Assembly: GCA_047615875.1 (NCBI GenBank)
Contig: JBLHGU010000217.1
Coordinates: 1-8,712, forward strand
Direction of reading: 5' to 3'
DNA length: 8,712 nt
Source: JBLHGU01 sp047615875
Lineage (GTDB): Bacteria > Pseudomonadota > Gammaproteobacteria > Arenicellales > CAJQKF01
Positions 1 through 7,282 of this stretch are shown one piece after another (position 1 is the first letter of the stretch; each line of letters begins with the position of its first letter). The notes below the pieces were generated by a model. It was given only the letters and a program-made list of their open reading frames with translations. It ran no database searches and was not told where the DNA came from. Both the position numbers and the translations under genes were made by a program.

Positions 1-53
1 GTTCTGGTAATGACACCAATGAGCTGATCCTCGGACTGCGTAAAGACTTCTAA
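1..53 (+). CDS. C-terminal end of a probable outer-membrane beta-barrel protein (partial)
   Basis: An open frame enters from the left edge (first whole codon at base 3) and ends with TAA at 51-53. The visible tail reads SGNDTNELILGLRKDF. It ends in phenylalanine, with leucines at -5, -7 and -9, the alternating pattern of the C-terminal beta-signal that the BAM complex recognises in porins and TonB-dependent receptors. The strong terminator just downstream supports a real gene end. Only 16 residues are visible, so the family (porin, TonB-dependent receptor or other barrel) cannot be decided. It converges on the sulfotransferase gene, which ends at 144. Confidence 0.5.
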   Translation, partial: SGNDTNELILGLRKDF

Positions 54-70
54 GTTTTTTTAAAACTTAG
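50..70. repeat. Perfect 9-bp inverted repeat spanning the stop codon of the upstream gene
   Basis: CTAAGTTTT (50-58) and AAAACTTAG (62-70) are exact reverse complements separated by TTT. The TAA stop codon lies inside the left arm. The stem is mostly A-T, so alone it would be a weak hairpin. It may assist the GC-rich terminator 10 bases further on or protect the mRNA 3' end. Confidence 0.5.
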
Positions 71-79
71 TTAAGTCTG

Positions 80-103
80 AAAAGGCGCCTTTGGGCGCCT
101 TTT
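80..103. terminator. Rho-independent terminator, probably bidirectional
   Basis: A perfect 10-bp stem pairs AAAAGGCGCC (80-89) with GGCGCCTTTT (94-103) around the loop TTTG. On the plus strand the T run continues TTTTCTTTT, an intrinsic terminator for the barrel gene ending at 53. Read from the minus strand, the same stem also ends in TTTT. It could therefore terminate the sulfotransferase transcript, whose stop is at 144, about 40 nt before the hairpin. Confidence 0.88.
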
Positions 104-143
104 CTTTTGCCAGCCGTCGTTCAAAAAATTATTAAACGAAGAA

Positions 144-2099
144 TTACTCTGCAAAGTAAGGATCTATACCTTTCTCAAGCAAAGCGTGTTCCAAAAGCGC
201 AATATGGTCTGCGTAATTTCTCCATCGCGCTCGACTATGTTGATACAAGGGCCTTCGAACTTGCCAGGAGGAGAGTGTTTGCACAGTTCTTTCTTGTTCA
301 AAAAACTGCAACATGCTGGAATCATAATCGAGCCCCAAAAAATTTACTACGGATTCTATAGTCTCACCTGGATCACCCACCAACGACTCATAACTCAACT
401 TATGAATATTAATTCCGCAATTGTCTCGCCAATGATCCATAAGTTCTTTATAAATCGAATACATTCCTACAAGATTCTCAATACTGTAAGTAAAATCCAG
501 GCCGCGTGGGAAGTAATTAAAATATGCAGACAGGCAAATATCTAAAGGTGTTCGAAGACACTGGATAATTTTTGCCGACGGAAATAAAAGATGCACCAAA
601 CCCAGATGAAAAAAATTGTATGGCATCTTGTCGCTAACATATCGAGCAGATGGAGTAATAATCTCCAACTCACTTTGATACTGCAAAGCAAGGTCATTTA
701 TTCCAGCTGCAATTAATTTTAAAACACACTCTGGATAGGCTCCAGAAGAGACATTTCCAGCCTCAAGCTTCTGCAATGTCTGATTAATTAACAACAACTC
801 ACCACCGCCATGAACGTCGTCATGGCTAGATAATATTTGCTCCAGCAAAGTTGTCCCTGATCGAGGCATGCCGACAATAAATAGTGGCTGACCGGTTGAA
901 TCGCTCCAGTCTTTTCGCATCTCTAGAAATTTTTTGGAAAAAACTGTTCTAATTCTATCAGCATGACTCGTCAATCCAGGCAGATCAAATGGAGTAGATT
1001 GATTACGCAAATTGTTCGCAGAAGCGAAGTAGCCAAACGCACTATCGAACTCACCGCAATCATCCAGCGCCTTACCTAAGGCAAAATCTAAATGGATCCT
1101 CTGTGAATCCTGCAGACTAGCATCAGACAAATGCACCATGGCACGAATATCATCATCGTTCTGATCGGAAAACTTGCGCATAGCTGACAAATTTCGCCAT
1201 GCTTCTGTAAATTTTGGATCCTGTTTTAATACCTGTCGAAATTCATTCTCAGCCTCATCGCGGCGACCTTGAGCCGCCAAAACAAGTCCCAGATTATTCC
1301 TCGCGTCACAACGATTCGAGTTCAGTTGCAGAGAGCGCTGATAGTTGCCGATTGCATCCTGCAGCTTACCTTGCTTAACCTGCACGTTTCCCAGTTGATT
1401 AAGATAATCAGAGTTTTCAATTAACTCGGTAAGTTGTTTTAGGATCACCTCCGCCTGAGCAACCTGGTTCAAAGCATCAAAACAATTAGCTAGCGCTTCG
1501 AGAGCCCGAATATTGAATTTATCCGTGCCAATCACCGATTGAAAAACTTCAATCGCTTCATCAATTCGACCCATTGTCTCCAGACACTCCGCAAAATTCA
1601 GGCGAAAGTTAATGTTATCCGGCTGCAGAGTTAATACGCGTTGATAGTACGGATAAGCTTCGTTCGACTGATTTGCCAAAACCAATTGATTAGCCAAATC
1701 GTTTAGAGCAGGAACGTTATGTGGCTGTAATTGTAAAACTTTTTTATAACTTTCGATGGACTCGACGATATCACCAAGATCTCTCTGTACCGTAGCCTGA
1801 CTTAGCCAACCATCACCATTATCCGGCTGTAGGTTAGTACATTTCAATAAGTAAGCCTGGGCTGTTTTCAGTTCGCCTAGTTGCTGGCATACATAGCCAC
1901 AGTTAAAAAGAATTGAATAATTTCCAGGTACCAGAGAATCCAGCTCGATTAGTAACGGTAAAGCTTGCGTATAACTTTGAGCGTTGAGAGCAATCGATAT
2001 TTGATCAGAAAGTATTCGGACCCTTTCTGGATTCCTGACTCGTACAGGCTTGCTTTTACTGGGCAAGCGGCCTTTTTGACCGCTGTTTTTACGTGCCAC
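144..2099 (-). CDS. TPR-repeat protein with C-terminal sulfotransferase domain
   Basis: This 651-residue protein has two parts. Residues about 27-297 form roughly eight 34-residue TPR units; most end in a QPDN/DPKF-like turn (for example 129-162, 163-196, 230-263, 264-297). Residues about 405-650 form a PAPS-dependent sulfotransferase domain. The 5'-phosphosulfate loop is FIVGMPRSGTTLLEQIL (from 408). GGGE has E434 where tyrosylprotein sulfotransferases keep their catalytic glutamate. The 3'-phosphate region carries R517 and S524 in CLRTPLDICLSAYF. A conserved tail motif, SSWQVRRPLY, lies near 610-619. No signal peptide is seen; the N-terminus is very basic, so the protein is probably cytoplasmic. 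By family it moves sulfate from PAPS to a protein or small-molecule acceptor held by the TPR scaffold; the acceptor is unknown. The start is GTG at 2099-2097. An in-frame TGA lies 42 nt upstream with no ATG, GTG or TTG in between, and no clear Shine-Dalgarno is present. It lies 23 nt after the oxygenase gene and is probably cotranscribed with it. Confidence 0.93.
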   Translation of the reverse strand: MARKNSGQKGRLPSKSKPVRVRNPERVRILSDQISIALNAQSYTQALPLLIELDSLVPGNYSILFNCGYVCQQLGELKTAQAYLLKCTNLQPDNGDGWLSQATVQRDLGDIVESIESYKKVLQLQPHNVPALNDLANQLVLANQSNEAYPYYQRVLTLQPDNINFRLNFAECLETMGRIDEAIEVFQSVIGTDKFNIRALEALANCFDALNQVAQAEVILKQLTELIENSDYLNQLGNVQVKQGKLQDAIGNYQRSLQLNSNRCDARNNLGLVLAAQGRRDEAENEFRQVLKQDPKFTEAWRNLSAMRKFSDQNDDDIRAMVHLSDASLQDSQRIHLDFALGKALDDCGEFDSAFGYFASANNLRNQSTPFDLPGLTSHADRIRTVFSKKFLEMRKDWSDSTGQPLFIVGMPRSGTTLLEQILSSHDDVHGGGELLLINQTLQKLEAGNVSSGAYPECVLKLIAAGINDLALQYQSELEIITPSARYVSDKMPYNFFHLGLVHLLFPSAKIIQCLRTPLDICLSAYFNYFPRGLDFTYSIENLVGMYSIYKELMDHWRDNCGINIHKLSYESLVGDPGETIESVVNFLGLDYDSSMLQFFEQERTVQTLSSWQVRRPLYQHSRARWRNYADHIALLEHALLEKGIDPYFAE

Positions 2100-2122
2100 T
2101 AGATTGCTGCAATTTATATTGG

Positions 2123-2821
2123 TTAAGAGAAGCCATAGTCATAGCGCAATTCGGTATCACCTAGCACCTGGGCATGGAATGAGACAATTATTCTGTCGTC
2201 TACACCCTGATAAGGAAACACCATATGCTTTAGATGTGCGGGAAAAATAACCAGTTTGCCGTCTTCTGGATATGAGTCGAGAGTATGATCCTGCAGGTAA
2301 AGGTTACCCAGGTCACCATGCCCACCAGCTGCATACTCCATATGCGGCCCATAAAAACGCGTAATTCCGTTCGGCATACCACTATCTGTCACGCTGTCCG
2401 GTCCGCTGCTAGACTGCCCCGCCTGCACATAGTAAACACCCGACCATGAACAGTTGCCATGAATATGCGTTTCATGAAAACCAAAATCATTGGTTATTTG
2501 GAACCATATGCCGGTCACATTGATGTTTATATTTTGCGCTTTTTTCCAATAATCGCCATTCACCTCGGCAGCAAGCTCAAATACCCCATCGGTAATAAAA
2601 CGGGAAAGTTGTTGCATAGCCGGATGAGTAATTTCCTCCGTCAGCGTATCTGGCGAGGAGTAGACCGACCCGGAGTTCCTGGGATGGGCTTTTTTATACT
2701 CATAGAATAGCGGTATTAGTTCCGCGTTCACTTTTTGATATTGTCCAAATTTCTTGGTTAATATCGGCACCGGCCAACTGTAACTGACATTATTACTGCG
2801 TTTACGCTGATTACGGGCCAC
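2123..2821 (-). CDS. Putative 2OG-Fe(II) oxygenase (2OG-FeII_Oxy_5 / TIGR02466 type)
   Basis: This 232-residue protein resembles the PF13759/TIGR02466 family of putative 2-oxoglutarate and Fe(II) dependent oxygenases. The hallmark is HETHIHGNCSWSGVYYV (116-132), equivalent to the family's H-x-H-(P/G)-N-C-x-x-SGVYY core, which supplies a metal-binding histidine. FPAHLKHMVFPY (193-204) provides the distal histidine H199, and R210 in VDDRIIVSFHA fits the 2OG carboxylate-binding arginine. The acidic metal ligand cannot be assigned by eye. The protein is probably cytoplasmic, since it has a basic N-terminus (MARNQRKRSNN) and no signal peptide. The start is GTG at 2821-2819, supported by a GAGG ribosome binding site 8 nt upstream. 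It is the first gene of a two-gene unit with the TPR-sulfotransferase, so hydroxylation and sulfation of a common target is a fair guess but is inference. Family functions are largely uncharacterised. Confidence 0.85.
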   Translation of the reverse strand: MARNQRKRSNNVSYSWPVPILTKKFGQYQKVNAELIPLFYEYKKAHPRNSGSVYSSPDTLTEEITHPAMQQLSRFITDGVFELAAEVNGDYWKKAQNININVTGIWFQITNDFGFHETHIHGNCSWSGVYYVQAGQSSSGPDSVTDSGMPNGITRFYGPHMEYAAGGHGDLGNLYLQDHTLDSYPEDGKLVIFPAHLKHMVFPYQGVDDRIIVSFHAQVLGDTELRYDYGFS

Positions 2822-2829
2822 TGATCAAA

Positions 2830-2833
2830 CCTC
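2830..2833 (-). promoter_or_regulatory. Ribosome binding site (GAGG) for the 2OG oxygenase gene
   Basis: The minus strand reads GAGG, then 8 nt, then GTG. This matches the 16S rRNA tail at good spacing and fixes the GTG at 2821 as the start. Confidence 0.7.
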
Positions 2834-2856
2834 AAACTGACATAATTATGGCTCGC

Positions 2857-2862
2857 ATTATA
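2857..2862 (-). promoter_or_regulatory. Candidate -10 box (TATAAT) for the oxygenase-sulfotransferase unit
   Basis: The minus strand has an exact TATAAT in GCTATAATGCG, which predicts a start of transcription near 2850 and a leader of about 28 nt that includes the GAGG site. No convincing -35 hexamer lies 16-18 nt upstream, so an activator or a weak promoter is possible. It sits in the 80-nt gap after the secreted-protein gene, which suggests the two-gene unit can be transcribed separately. Confidence 0.5.
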
Positions 2863-2901
2863 GCGTCTGATGATAGGTAAGTGCAGTGGGTCTTGGTTGG
2901 G

Positions 2902-3417
2902 CTATTGTAGAATTACCAGGGGGTATAGGACTTTTCTTATTTCACCCAAAGTTAATTTTGCCGGCCAGGGCTCGTAAAGTGTTTTTACACAGCGCACCCG
3001 AAACACCTGAGGCTGCGCTTCTGATTGTAGAAAAATATCTACCTCCAGATCCACTGGAGTCGGGTCGTGCTCCTGTCGTACCAGACCCGGGAACAAACCC
3101 AGACCAGGAGCATGTCTGTTATGCACCTTATTAACATGAAAAATATCCGCACTCACTTTATCCTGATCTTCCTCTTTGGCAACATCTGCTACCTCAATGC
3201 TACAATAGGGCTCGAAGCGATCCAGCTTGCTATGCATTACTACTTCGCCTGACTGAATAAAGGCTCTAGCCCATCCCTGTTGAATATAAACATCTTGAGT
3301 TAATTTGAGTTCTAAATTTCTTGAATTCAGTGCAAAACCTAATTCGCTCAATGTCATTCCCAGAAGAAAAAATAGAAGTGCTCGACGGTGATACTTACAG
3401 CGTTTTATCATGCTCAT
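2902..3417 (-). CDS. Small secreted protein of unknown function
   Basis: I do not recognise a named family for this 171-residue protein. Residues about 5-13 are basic (KRCKYHRR) and are followed by a hydrophobic stretch (ALLFFLLGMTL) and a likely signal peptidase I site after LGFA (about residue 29). It should therefore be periplasmic or outer-membrane associated; no lipobox cysteine is seen. The mature part has just two cysteines, C72 in FEPYCSIEV and C143 in VRCVK, a plausible single disulfide. The phrase DRFEPYC..EV followed by a D-I-F-x-V segment reminds me of uncharacterised secreted proteins of Gammaproteobacteria, but from memory only. Starts are possible at residue 1 or residue 3 (both ATG); the ribosome binding site is weak. 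It is flanked by gaps of 61 and 80 nt, each with a candidate -10, so it is probably transcribed on its own or as a weakly linked member of the minus-strand series. Confidence 0.72.
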   Translation of the reverse strand: MSMIKRCKYHRRALLFFLLGMTLSELGFALNSRNLELKLTQDVYIQQGWARAFIQSGEVVMHSKLDRFEPYCSIEVADVAKEEDQDKVSADIFHVNKVHNRHAPGLGLFPGLVRQEHDPTPVDLEVDIFLQSEAQPQVFRVRCVKTLYEPWPAKLTLGEIRKVLYPLVILQ

Positions 3418-3439
3418 TGACCGATCCAGTTTGAAGCCT

Positions 3440-3445
3440 AGTATA
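3440..3445 (-). promoter_or_regulatory. Candidate -10 box (TATACT) for the secreted-protein gene
   Basis: On the minus strand TATACT matches five of six consensus bases and predicts a start near 3433 with a leader of about 16 nt. No good -35 hexamer is visible upstream. It lies in the 61-nt gap after the DUF924 gene, where no terminator hairpin is seen, so read-through from the relA operon is also possible. Confidence 0.35.
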
Positions 3446-3478
3446 AATCTTGGACATTACATTTTTCTATTCAGTTCC

Positions 3479-4099
3479 CTAGCCCTGCCCAAAAGTCGGC
3501 GCGCCCTGGTTGAGCCAATTTTTCTCTGCCGTTGTATTGGTTCGACCTAAAATTCGATTTCGATGAGGAAACCGAGCGAATTCATGAATAATATCGCGAT
3601 GCAATACCGCAAATTCTGCATTTCCTTTTAGCAGAGCTTCATAACCCGCGGGTGAGTTCTCAGCAACTGAATTAAATGCGATAACCGATGCTTCCTGGAT
3701 TGAAATATCTTCCGAATGTTGCATAGGCATCAATGCGAACACCTTGCCGATACACCCCAGCTCTTCCAACTGGCCATTCAATTGCATAGACAAACTGATG
3801 TTTAATGCCTTGGCGTCAAACTTAAACGCCTCGGTTGTACCGCGATACATATTACGACTAAACTGATCCAGTAACAGTATTAAAGCCAGGCTAGCATCGC
3901 TTGTCACCTGCCAATGATCAAGCTTGCCTGATTCTGCTTGATCGAGCCAGGTGGTAAAATTTTTTTTGAGATATTGATCCAGATCATCCGTAGCGTTAAA
4001 CCAAATTGCAGCTTGTTGCGTGGCCGATTCGATATTGCTGTCTGAATCCTTCATCCAGAATTCTAAAATGGAATCAATTATCGTCTGGTCTTTGTTCAT
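3479..4099 (-). CDS. DUF924 family protein
   Basis: This 206-residue protein matches the DUF924 family (PF06041) over its whole length. Landmarks are ILEFWM (12-17), IWFNATDDLDQYLKKNF near 31-47, SGKLDHW, the strongly conserved LALILLLDQFSRNMYRGTTEAF (about 71-92), LMPMQHSED with its histidine, and the C-terminal HRDIIHEFARFPHRNRILGR before the ending FGQG. The family is widespread, all-helical and TPR-like, with no established biochemical role. It is probably cytoplasmic. The start is ATG at 4099-4097, with AGGA 6 nt upstream. That ribosome binding site overlaps the stop codon of relA (8-nt gap), so translation is very likely coupled to relA. It is the last gene of the tadA-relA operon. Confidence 0.92.
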   Translation of the reverse strand: MNKDQTIIDSILEFWMKDSDSNIESATQQAAIWFNATDDLDQYLKKNFTTWLDQAESGKLDHWQVTSDASLALILLLDQFSRNMYRGTTEAFKFDAKALNISLSMQLNGQLEELGCIGKVFALMPMQHSEDISIQEASVIAFNSVAENSPAGYEALLKGNAEFAVLHRDIIHEFARFPHRNRILGRTNTTAEKNWLNQGAPTFGQG

Positions 4100-4105
4100 T
4101 GCATT

Positions 4106-4109
4106 TCCT
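4106..4109 (-). promoter_or_regulatory. Ribosome binding site for the DUF924 gene, overlapping the relA stop
   Basis: The minus strand reads ATAGGAAATGCAATG. AGGA is 6 nt before the ATG, and its AG belongs to the relA TAG stop codon (4110-4108). Ribosomes finishing relA would be placed directly on this site. Confidence 0.65.
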
Positions 4110-6228
4110 ATTGAATCAGTCGGCTGGCTTTGGTCACATTGGGTATTTGCGATATCTTTCCCAAGAGATGACTCAGTTGTGATACATCCTTAACTTCAAC
4201 CCGAATACGCATCATCGCACTATGCTCTTTTGCATTGCTTTGGGTTGCTGTTGATAAAACATTAACCGCAAGATCTTTAAGTACGCCGCTTACATCATGC
4301 AATAAACCTTTACGATCTATGGCATGAATCGCCAGATCCACGGGGAAAACCTCGGCATCCCTATCGCCCCATTGAATATGAATCAATCGTGCTTGCTTAT
4401 CCTCAGGCAACCTTAGAATATTTCCGCACTCCTGTTTATGAATTGATATGCCGCGCCCTTGAGTTATGTAACCAATAATCTCATCACCAGGTAAAGGGTT
4501 GCAACAGGCCGCTGATTGAGTCAGGAGATTACCAACACCCTGAATCTCCATTCCTCTGGCACGCTCTAAAGTAGGCGGCCTTCTTGTCATGGTCCAGTCA
4601 CGCTTAGGCTCTGCCGGCGCACGCAAACTACTCACCGCTTGTGAGATCTTGAGATCACCACTACCAATAGCTGCCAGAAATTCGTCTACTTTCTTAAACC
4701 CGGAGTGTTCAGCCAGTTGCTCATAAGCCGCCTCGACGACACCCAGTCGATCTAATTCACGTTCTAGATTACTCCTACCAGCGGACAGATTGATATCAAA
4801 GTCTTCACTTTTAAACCACCTCTGAATTCTTGCCCTTGCCCTTTGCGTGTGTATATATCCAAGATTTGGGTTAAGCCAGTCCCGACTAGGCTTGCCGCTT
4901 CGAATGGTCAGTATTTCAACCTGCTCACCATTTTTCAGTGCATAGGTTAAAGAAACCATCTTACCGCCGATTTTTGCTCCACGGCATCGATTGCCGACTT
5001 CCGTGTGTATGGTATACGCGAAATCCAGTGGGGTGGAACCTTCAGGCAAGTCGATCACTTTACCCTTCGGGGAAAATACATAAACCCGACGATCGTCTAC
5101 TTCGTTTTGAAATTGTTCGAAGAGTCCAGCACTGTCTTCCAGCTCCTGTTTCCAGTCAAGTAACTGCCGCAACCACAGAATTTTCGAATCCATGGCCGCA
5201 TCCTGTTTACTATTCTCTTTATATCTCCAGTGTGCAGCGACTCCCAACTCGTTATCAGAATGCATTTCGTGAGTACGGATCTGCACCTCAACAATTTTCC
5301 CATCCGGCCCTATTACAGCCGTGTGGATTGATTGATATCCATTATGTTTTGGCGTCGCAATATAGTCGTCAAATTCACCTTTAACCGGTGACCACTGCGT
5401 GTGCACCAGACCAAGCACTGCATAACACTCGGCAACGGTTTCAACTAAAATTCGGACGGCTCGAACATCATAAATATTTTCTAGATCGAGCCCCTTGAGC
5501 TTCATCTTACGAAAAATGCTGTATAGGTGCTTAGGACGGCCTGTAACTTCGCCCTGGATACCAGATTTTTCAAGCATCCCATTTAGATTATTTTTAAAGG
5601 ACTCTATATATTCCTCACGATCAATCCGCCGTTCGGCGAGCTTGTGAGCCAAAGATTTGTATTCCTCAGGTCGAGTGTATCGAAGCGCAAGGTCTTCAAG
5701 CTCCCACTTAAACTGCCAAATTCCGAGTCTATTAGCCAATGGGGCGAAAACTTCTAAAGTTATACGACCCAGCTCTACTTGAAGCGACGGCGTAACATGT
5801 TTTGCCTCTCGCATATTATCCAATTGACAGGCAAGACGAATCATAACTACTCGGACGTCATCGATCATGGCAATCAGCATTTTGCGAACGCCTTCCGCAT
5901 GAGAACCTGTAGCAGAGACTTCATTCATGGAAGAAATTGCATCCATGGTTTTTATACCCACAGCCAATTCAGTCAGGTGACCGCCAAACTGAGCTTGCAA
6001 CTGAGTCTCACTTAAATCCATATAGTTCCATGCCGTATAGATAGTAATGGCAATTTTCGAACCTGCGTCGGCTTCCACCTGATCAAGAATATCCAGACGT
6101 CGTATCACACTGGACTTAAAAGAGGCAGTCGAATCAGAGGACGGCAATTGGTTACTGCACCAGACTCGACACTGTTCAAGCTCGGAGCTGGATTCAATAC
6201 CTAAGCCCTGATGTTGAAGCGACTTCAC
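4108..6228 (-). CDS. relA: GTP pyrophosphokinase, (p)ppGpp synthetase RelA
   Basis: This 706-residue protein is RelA, which makes pppGpp/ppGpp from GTP/GDP and ATP on ribosomes stalled by uncharged tRNA. Residues about 40-170 are a degenerate hydrolase domain that lacks the HD metal-binding pair, so hydrolysis is not expected. Residues about 225-345 are the synthetase, including GRPKHLYSIFRKM, NGYQSIHT, EVQIRT and GVAAHWRYKE. Its EFDD (285-288) is the acidic motif of monofunctional RelA; bifunctional SpoT/Rel has RxKD. TGS (about 380-445), helical, zinc-finger-like (C575, C576, H597, C601) and ACT (about 627-706) domains follow. Compared with E. coli RelA (744 residues) the N-terminus is about 20 residues shorter. 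The start is GTG at 6228-6226 inside GTGA, a 4-nt overlap with the stop of the hydrolase gene, so translation is probably coupled. Another gene presumably encodes a SpoT-type hydrolase; none is in this window. Confidence 0.97.
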   Translation of the reverse strand: MKSLQHQGLGIESSSELEQCRVWCSNQLPSSDSTASFKSSVIRRLDILDQVEADAGSKIAITIYTAWNYMDLSETQLQAQFGGHLTELAVGIKTMDAISSMNEVSATGSHAEGVRKMLIAMIDDVRVVMIRLACQLDNMREAKHVTPSLQVELGRITLEVFAPLANRLGIWQFKWELEDLALRYTRPEEYKSLAHKLAERRIDREEYIESFKNNLNGMLEKSGIQGEVTGRPKHLYSIFRKMKLKGLDLENIYDVRAVRILVETVAECYAVLGLVHTQWSPVKGEFDDYIATPKHNGYQSIHTAVIGPDGKIVEVQIRTHEMHSDNELGVAAHWRYKENSKQDAAMDSKILWLRQLLDWKQELEDSAGLFEQFQNEVDDRRVYVFSPKGKVIDLPEGSTPLDFAYTIHTEVGNRCRGAKIGGKMVSLTYALKNGEQVEILTIRSGKPSRDWLNPNLGYIHTQRARARIQRWFKSEDFDINLSAGRSNLERELDRLGVVEAAYEQLAEHSGFKKVDEFLAAIGSGDLKISQAVSSLRAPAEPKRDWTMTRRPPTLERARGMEIQGVGNLLTQSAACCNPLPGDEIIGYITQGRGISIHKQECGNILRLPEDKQARLIHIQWGDRDAEVFPVDLAIHAIDRKGLLHDVSGVLKDLAVNVLSTATQSNAKEHSAMMRIRVEVKDVSQLSHLLGKISQIPNVTKASRLIQ

Positions 6229-7268
6229 TGCAGAGCCTCTTCTTCTAGAGAAAGGTAAACACTATAAGCATTGCGGCGGTTCGCTTCAAAAAATGCTGGA
6301 AACTCTATAAATTGCGCCCAATCAACTTCATCATAAGCTTGGTCAAATGGTATCCAGTTCTCTACCGCGTTTGCCATTTTCTGTCTGACGTAGAACAGAT
6401 AGTCAAAAGTCAGCTTAATAAGTTTTAGCGGATCACTCGCAGCCTGACCATGCCCAGGAATTATTGCCTCGACATCCTGACTCTGCATATTCTGCAAAAC
6501 TTCTAACCATCTAGCTGTATTGGTCGAGCCAAGATAAGGGATTCGCCCCTCAAAAATGATATCGCCGGACAGCAGTATTTTTTCATTTTCGATCCACATC
6601 ACCAGATCCCCTTCGGAATGGGCACTGCCAACATTCAACACACGAAACTTTACACCTGCCAGTTCAAACGATTCTTCATCTAATAAGTATCGATCTGGTT
6701 CCACCAGTCTTGTATCGCTATTGACCCAGGGGCCAAGGCTGTTGCGACGTTCCTGTAGTCGCTCAATAGCAACATCACTTTGCAGATAATCTGACGAACC
6801 GTCAGGAGCAACTATTTCAGCGCCCAGCTCCTCAAATATCTGGGCGCCATATATGTGATCGGCATGATAATGACTTATATAAACCCGTACCACGGGCAAA
6901 TCTGTTATTTTCCTTATAACCTGAAGCAGTTTGACTGCTAATGACGGAGATCCCAAAGTATCAAAAACTACTACGCCTTCATCAGTCACAATAAAAGCCG
7001 AGTTTGAAACAAAACCCTCGTTATCAGTAGCAATTCCCGCTGTACCACTAACATAATAAACATGCGCTGATACTTTTATGGCTTGCATCGATACAGACAC
7101 TGGCGGATAGTTGCTGGCAAAAGCTGAGCCACAAAAAAGCATACTAAGACAAAGTAAATAAATTCCATTACCTGTCGACGATAAGGTGCTAAATTTTCCG
7201 GGTAGCCAGAATTTGCGCCCCGTTGTAATTATGAGACCGTGCATATAACGCTCAAAATAGTCAGTCAT
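6225..7268 (-). CDS. Secreted metallo-beta-lactamase-fold hydrolase (SoxH-like)
   Basis: This is a zinc hydrolase of the metallo-beta-lactamase superfamily, 347 residues from the chosen start. All metal-binding motifs are present: SHYHADH (H133, H135, D137, H138), H217 in GSAHSEGDL, D236 in LSGDIIFEGR, and H273 in PGHG. The N-terminal hydrophobic run IYLLCLSMLFCGSAFA with a likely cleavage after AFA (about residue 51) points to export to the periplasm. The stretch before it is unusually long for a signal peptide. The layout and the C-terminal ANRRNAYSVYL resemble SoxH-like or quinoprotein-relay hydrolases of unknown substrate; resistance to beta-lactams is not implied. I chose ATG at 7268 because GAGG lies 7 nt upstream. 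An in-frame ATG at 7289 overlaps tadA and has no such site; it would add 7 residues. It lies 14 nt after tadA and overlaps relA by 4 nt. Confidence 0.9.
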   Translation of the reverse strand: MTDYFERYMHGLIITTGRKFWLPGKFSTLSSTGNGIYLLCLSMLFCGSAFASNYPPVSVSMQAIKVSAHVYYVSGTAGIATDNEGFVSNSAFIVTDEGVVVFDTLGSPSLAVKLLQVIRKITDLPVVRVYISHYHADHIYGAQIFEELGAEIVAPDGSSDYLQSDVAIERLQERRNSLGPWVNSDTRLVEPDRYLLDEESFELAGVKFRVLNVGSAHSEGDLVMWIENEKILLSGDIIFEGRIPYLGSTNTARWLEVLQNMQSQDVEAIIPGHGQAASDPLKLIKLTFDYLFYVRQKMANAVENWIPFDQAYDEVDWAQFIEFPAFFEANRRNAYSVYLSLEEEALQ

Positions 7269-7275
7269 AATTTCG

Positions 7276-7279
7276 CCTC
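7276..7279 (-). promoter_or_regulatory. Ribosome binding site (GAGG) that decides the hydrolase start
   Basis: The minus strand reads GAGG, 7 nt, ATG (7268-7266). The alternative upstream ATG at 7289 is preceded by CGACGCAGAAA, with no Shine-Dalgarno. This favours the shorter protein and a 14-nt gap to tadA. Confidence 0.6.
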
Positions 7280-7282
7280 GGA

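Noticed and set aside
107..545. Plus-strand open frames of 84 and 119 codons inside the sulfotransferase gene
   Set aside because: They are antisense to the conserved C-terminal sulfotransferase domain, have no recognisable motifs and no good ribosome binding sites.
2886..3252. Plus-strand open frames antisense to the secreted-protein gene
   Set aside because: The minus-strand frame has a start, a signal peptide and a sensible amino acid pattern. The plus-strand frames show none of these and are most likely shadows.
4938..6015. Open frames of 68 to 148 codons on both strands within relA
   Set aside because: The relA protein is intact and matches E. coli RelA along its length, so these are out-of-frame by-products.
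4108..6228. Calling this gene spoT or a bifunctional rel
   Set aside because: The HD pair of the hydrolase domain is missing and the synthetase has EFDD, not RxKD.
6225..7268. Calling the hydrolase a beta-lactamase resistance gene
   Set aside because: The zinc-binding motifs are common to the superfamily; overall it looks like SoxH-like hydrolases and sits in a housekeeping operon.
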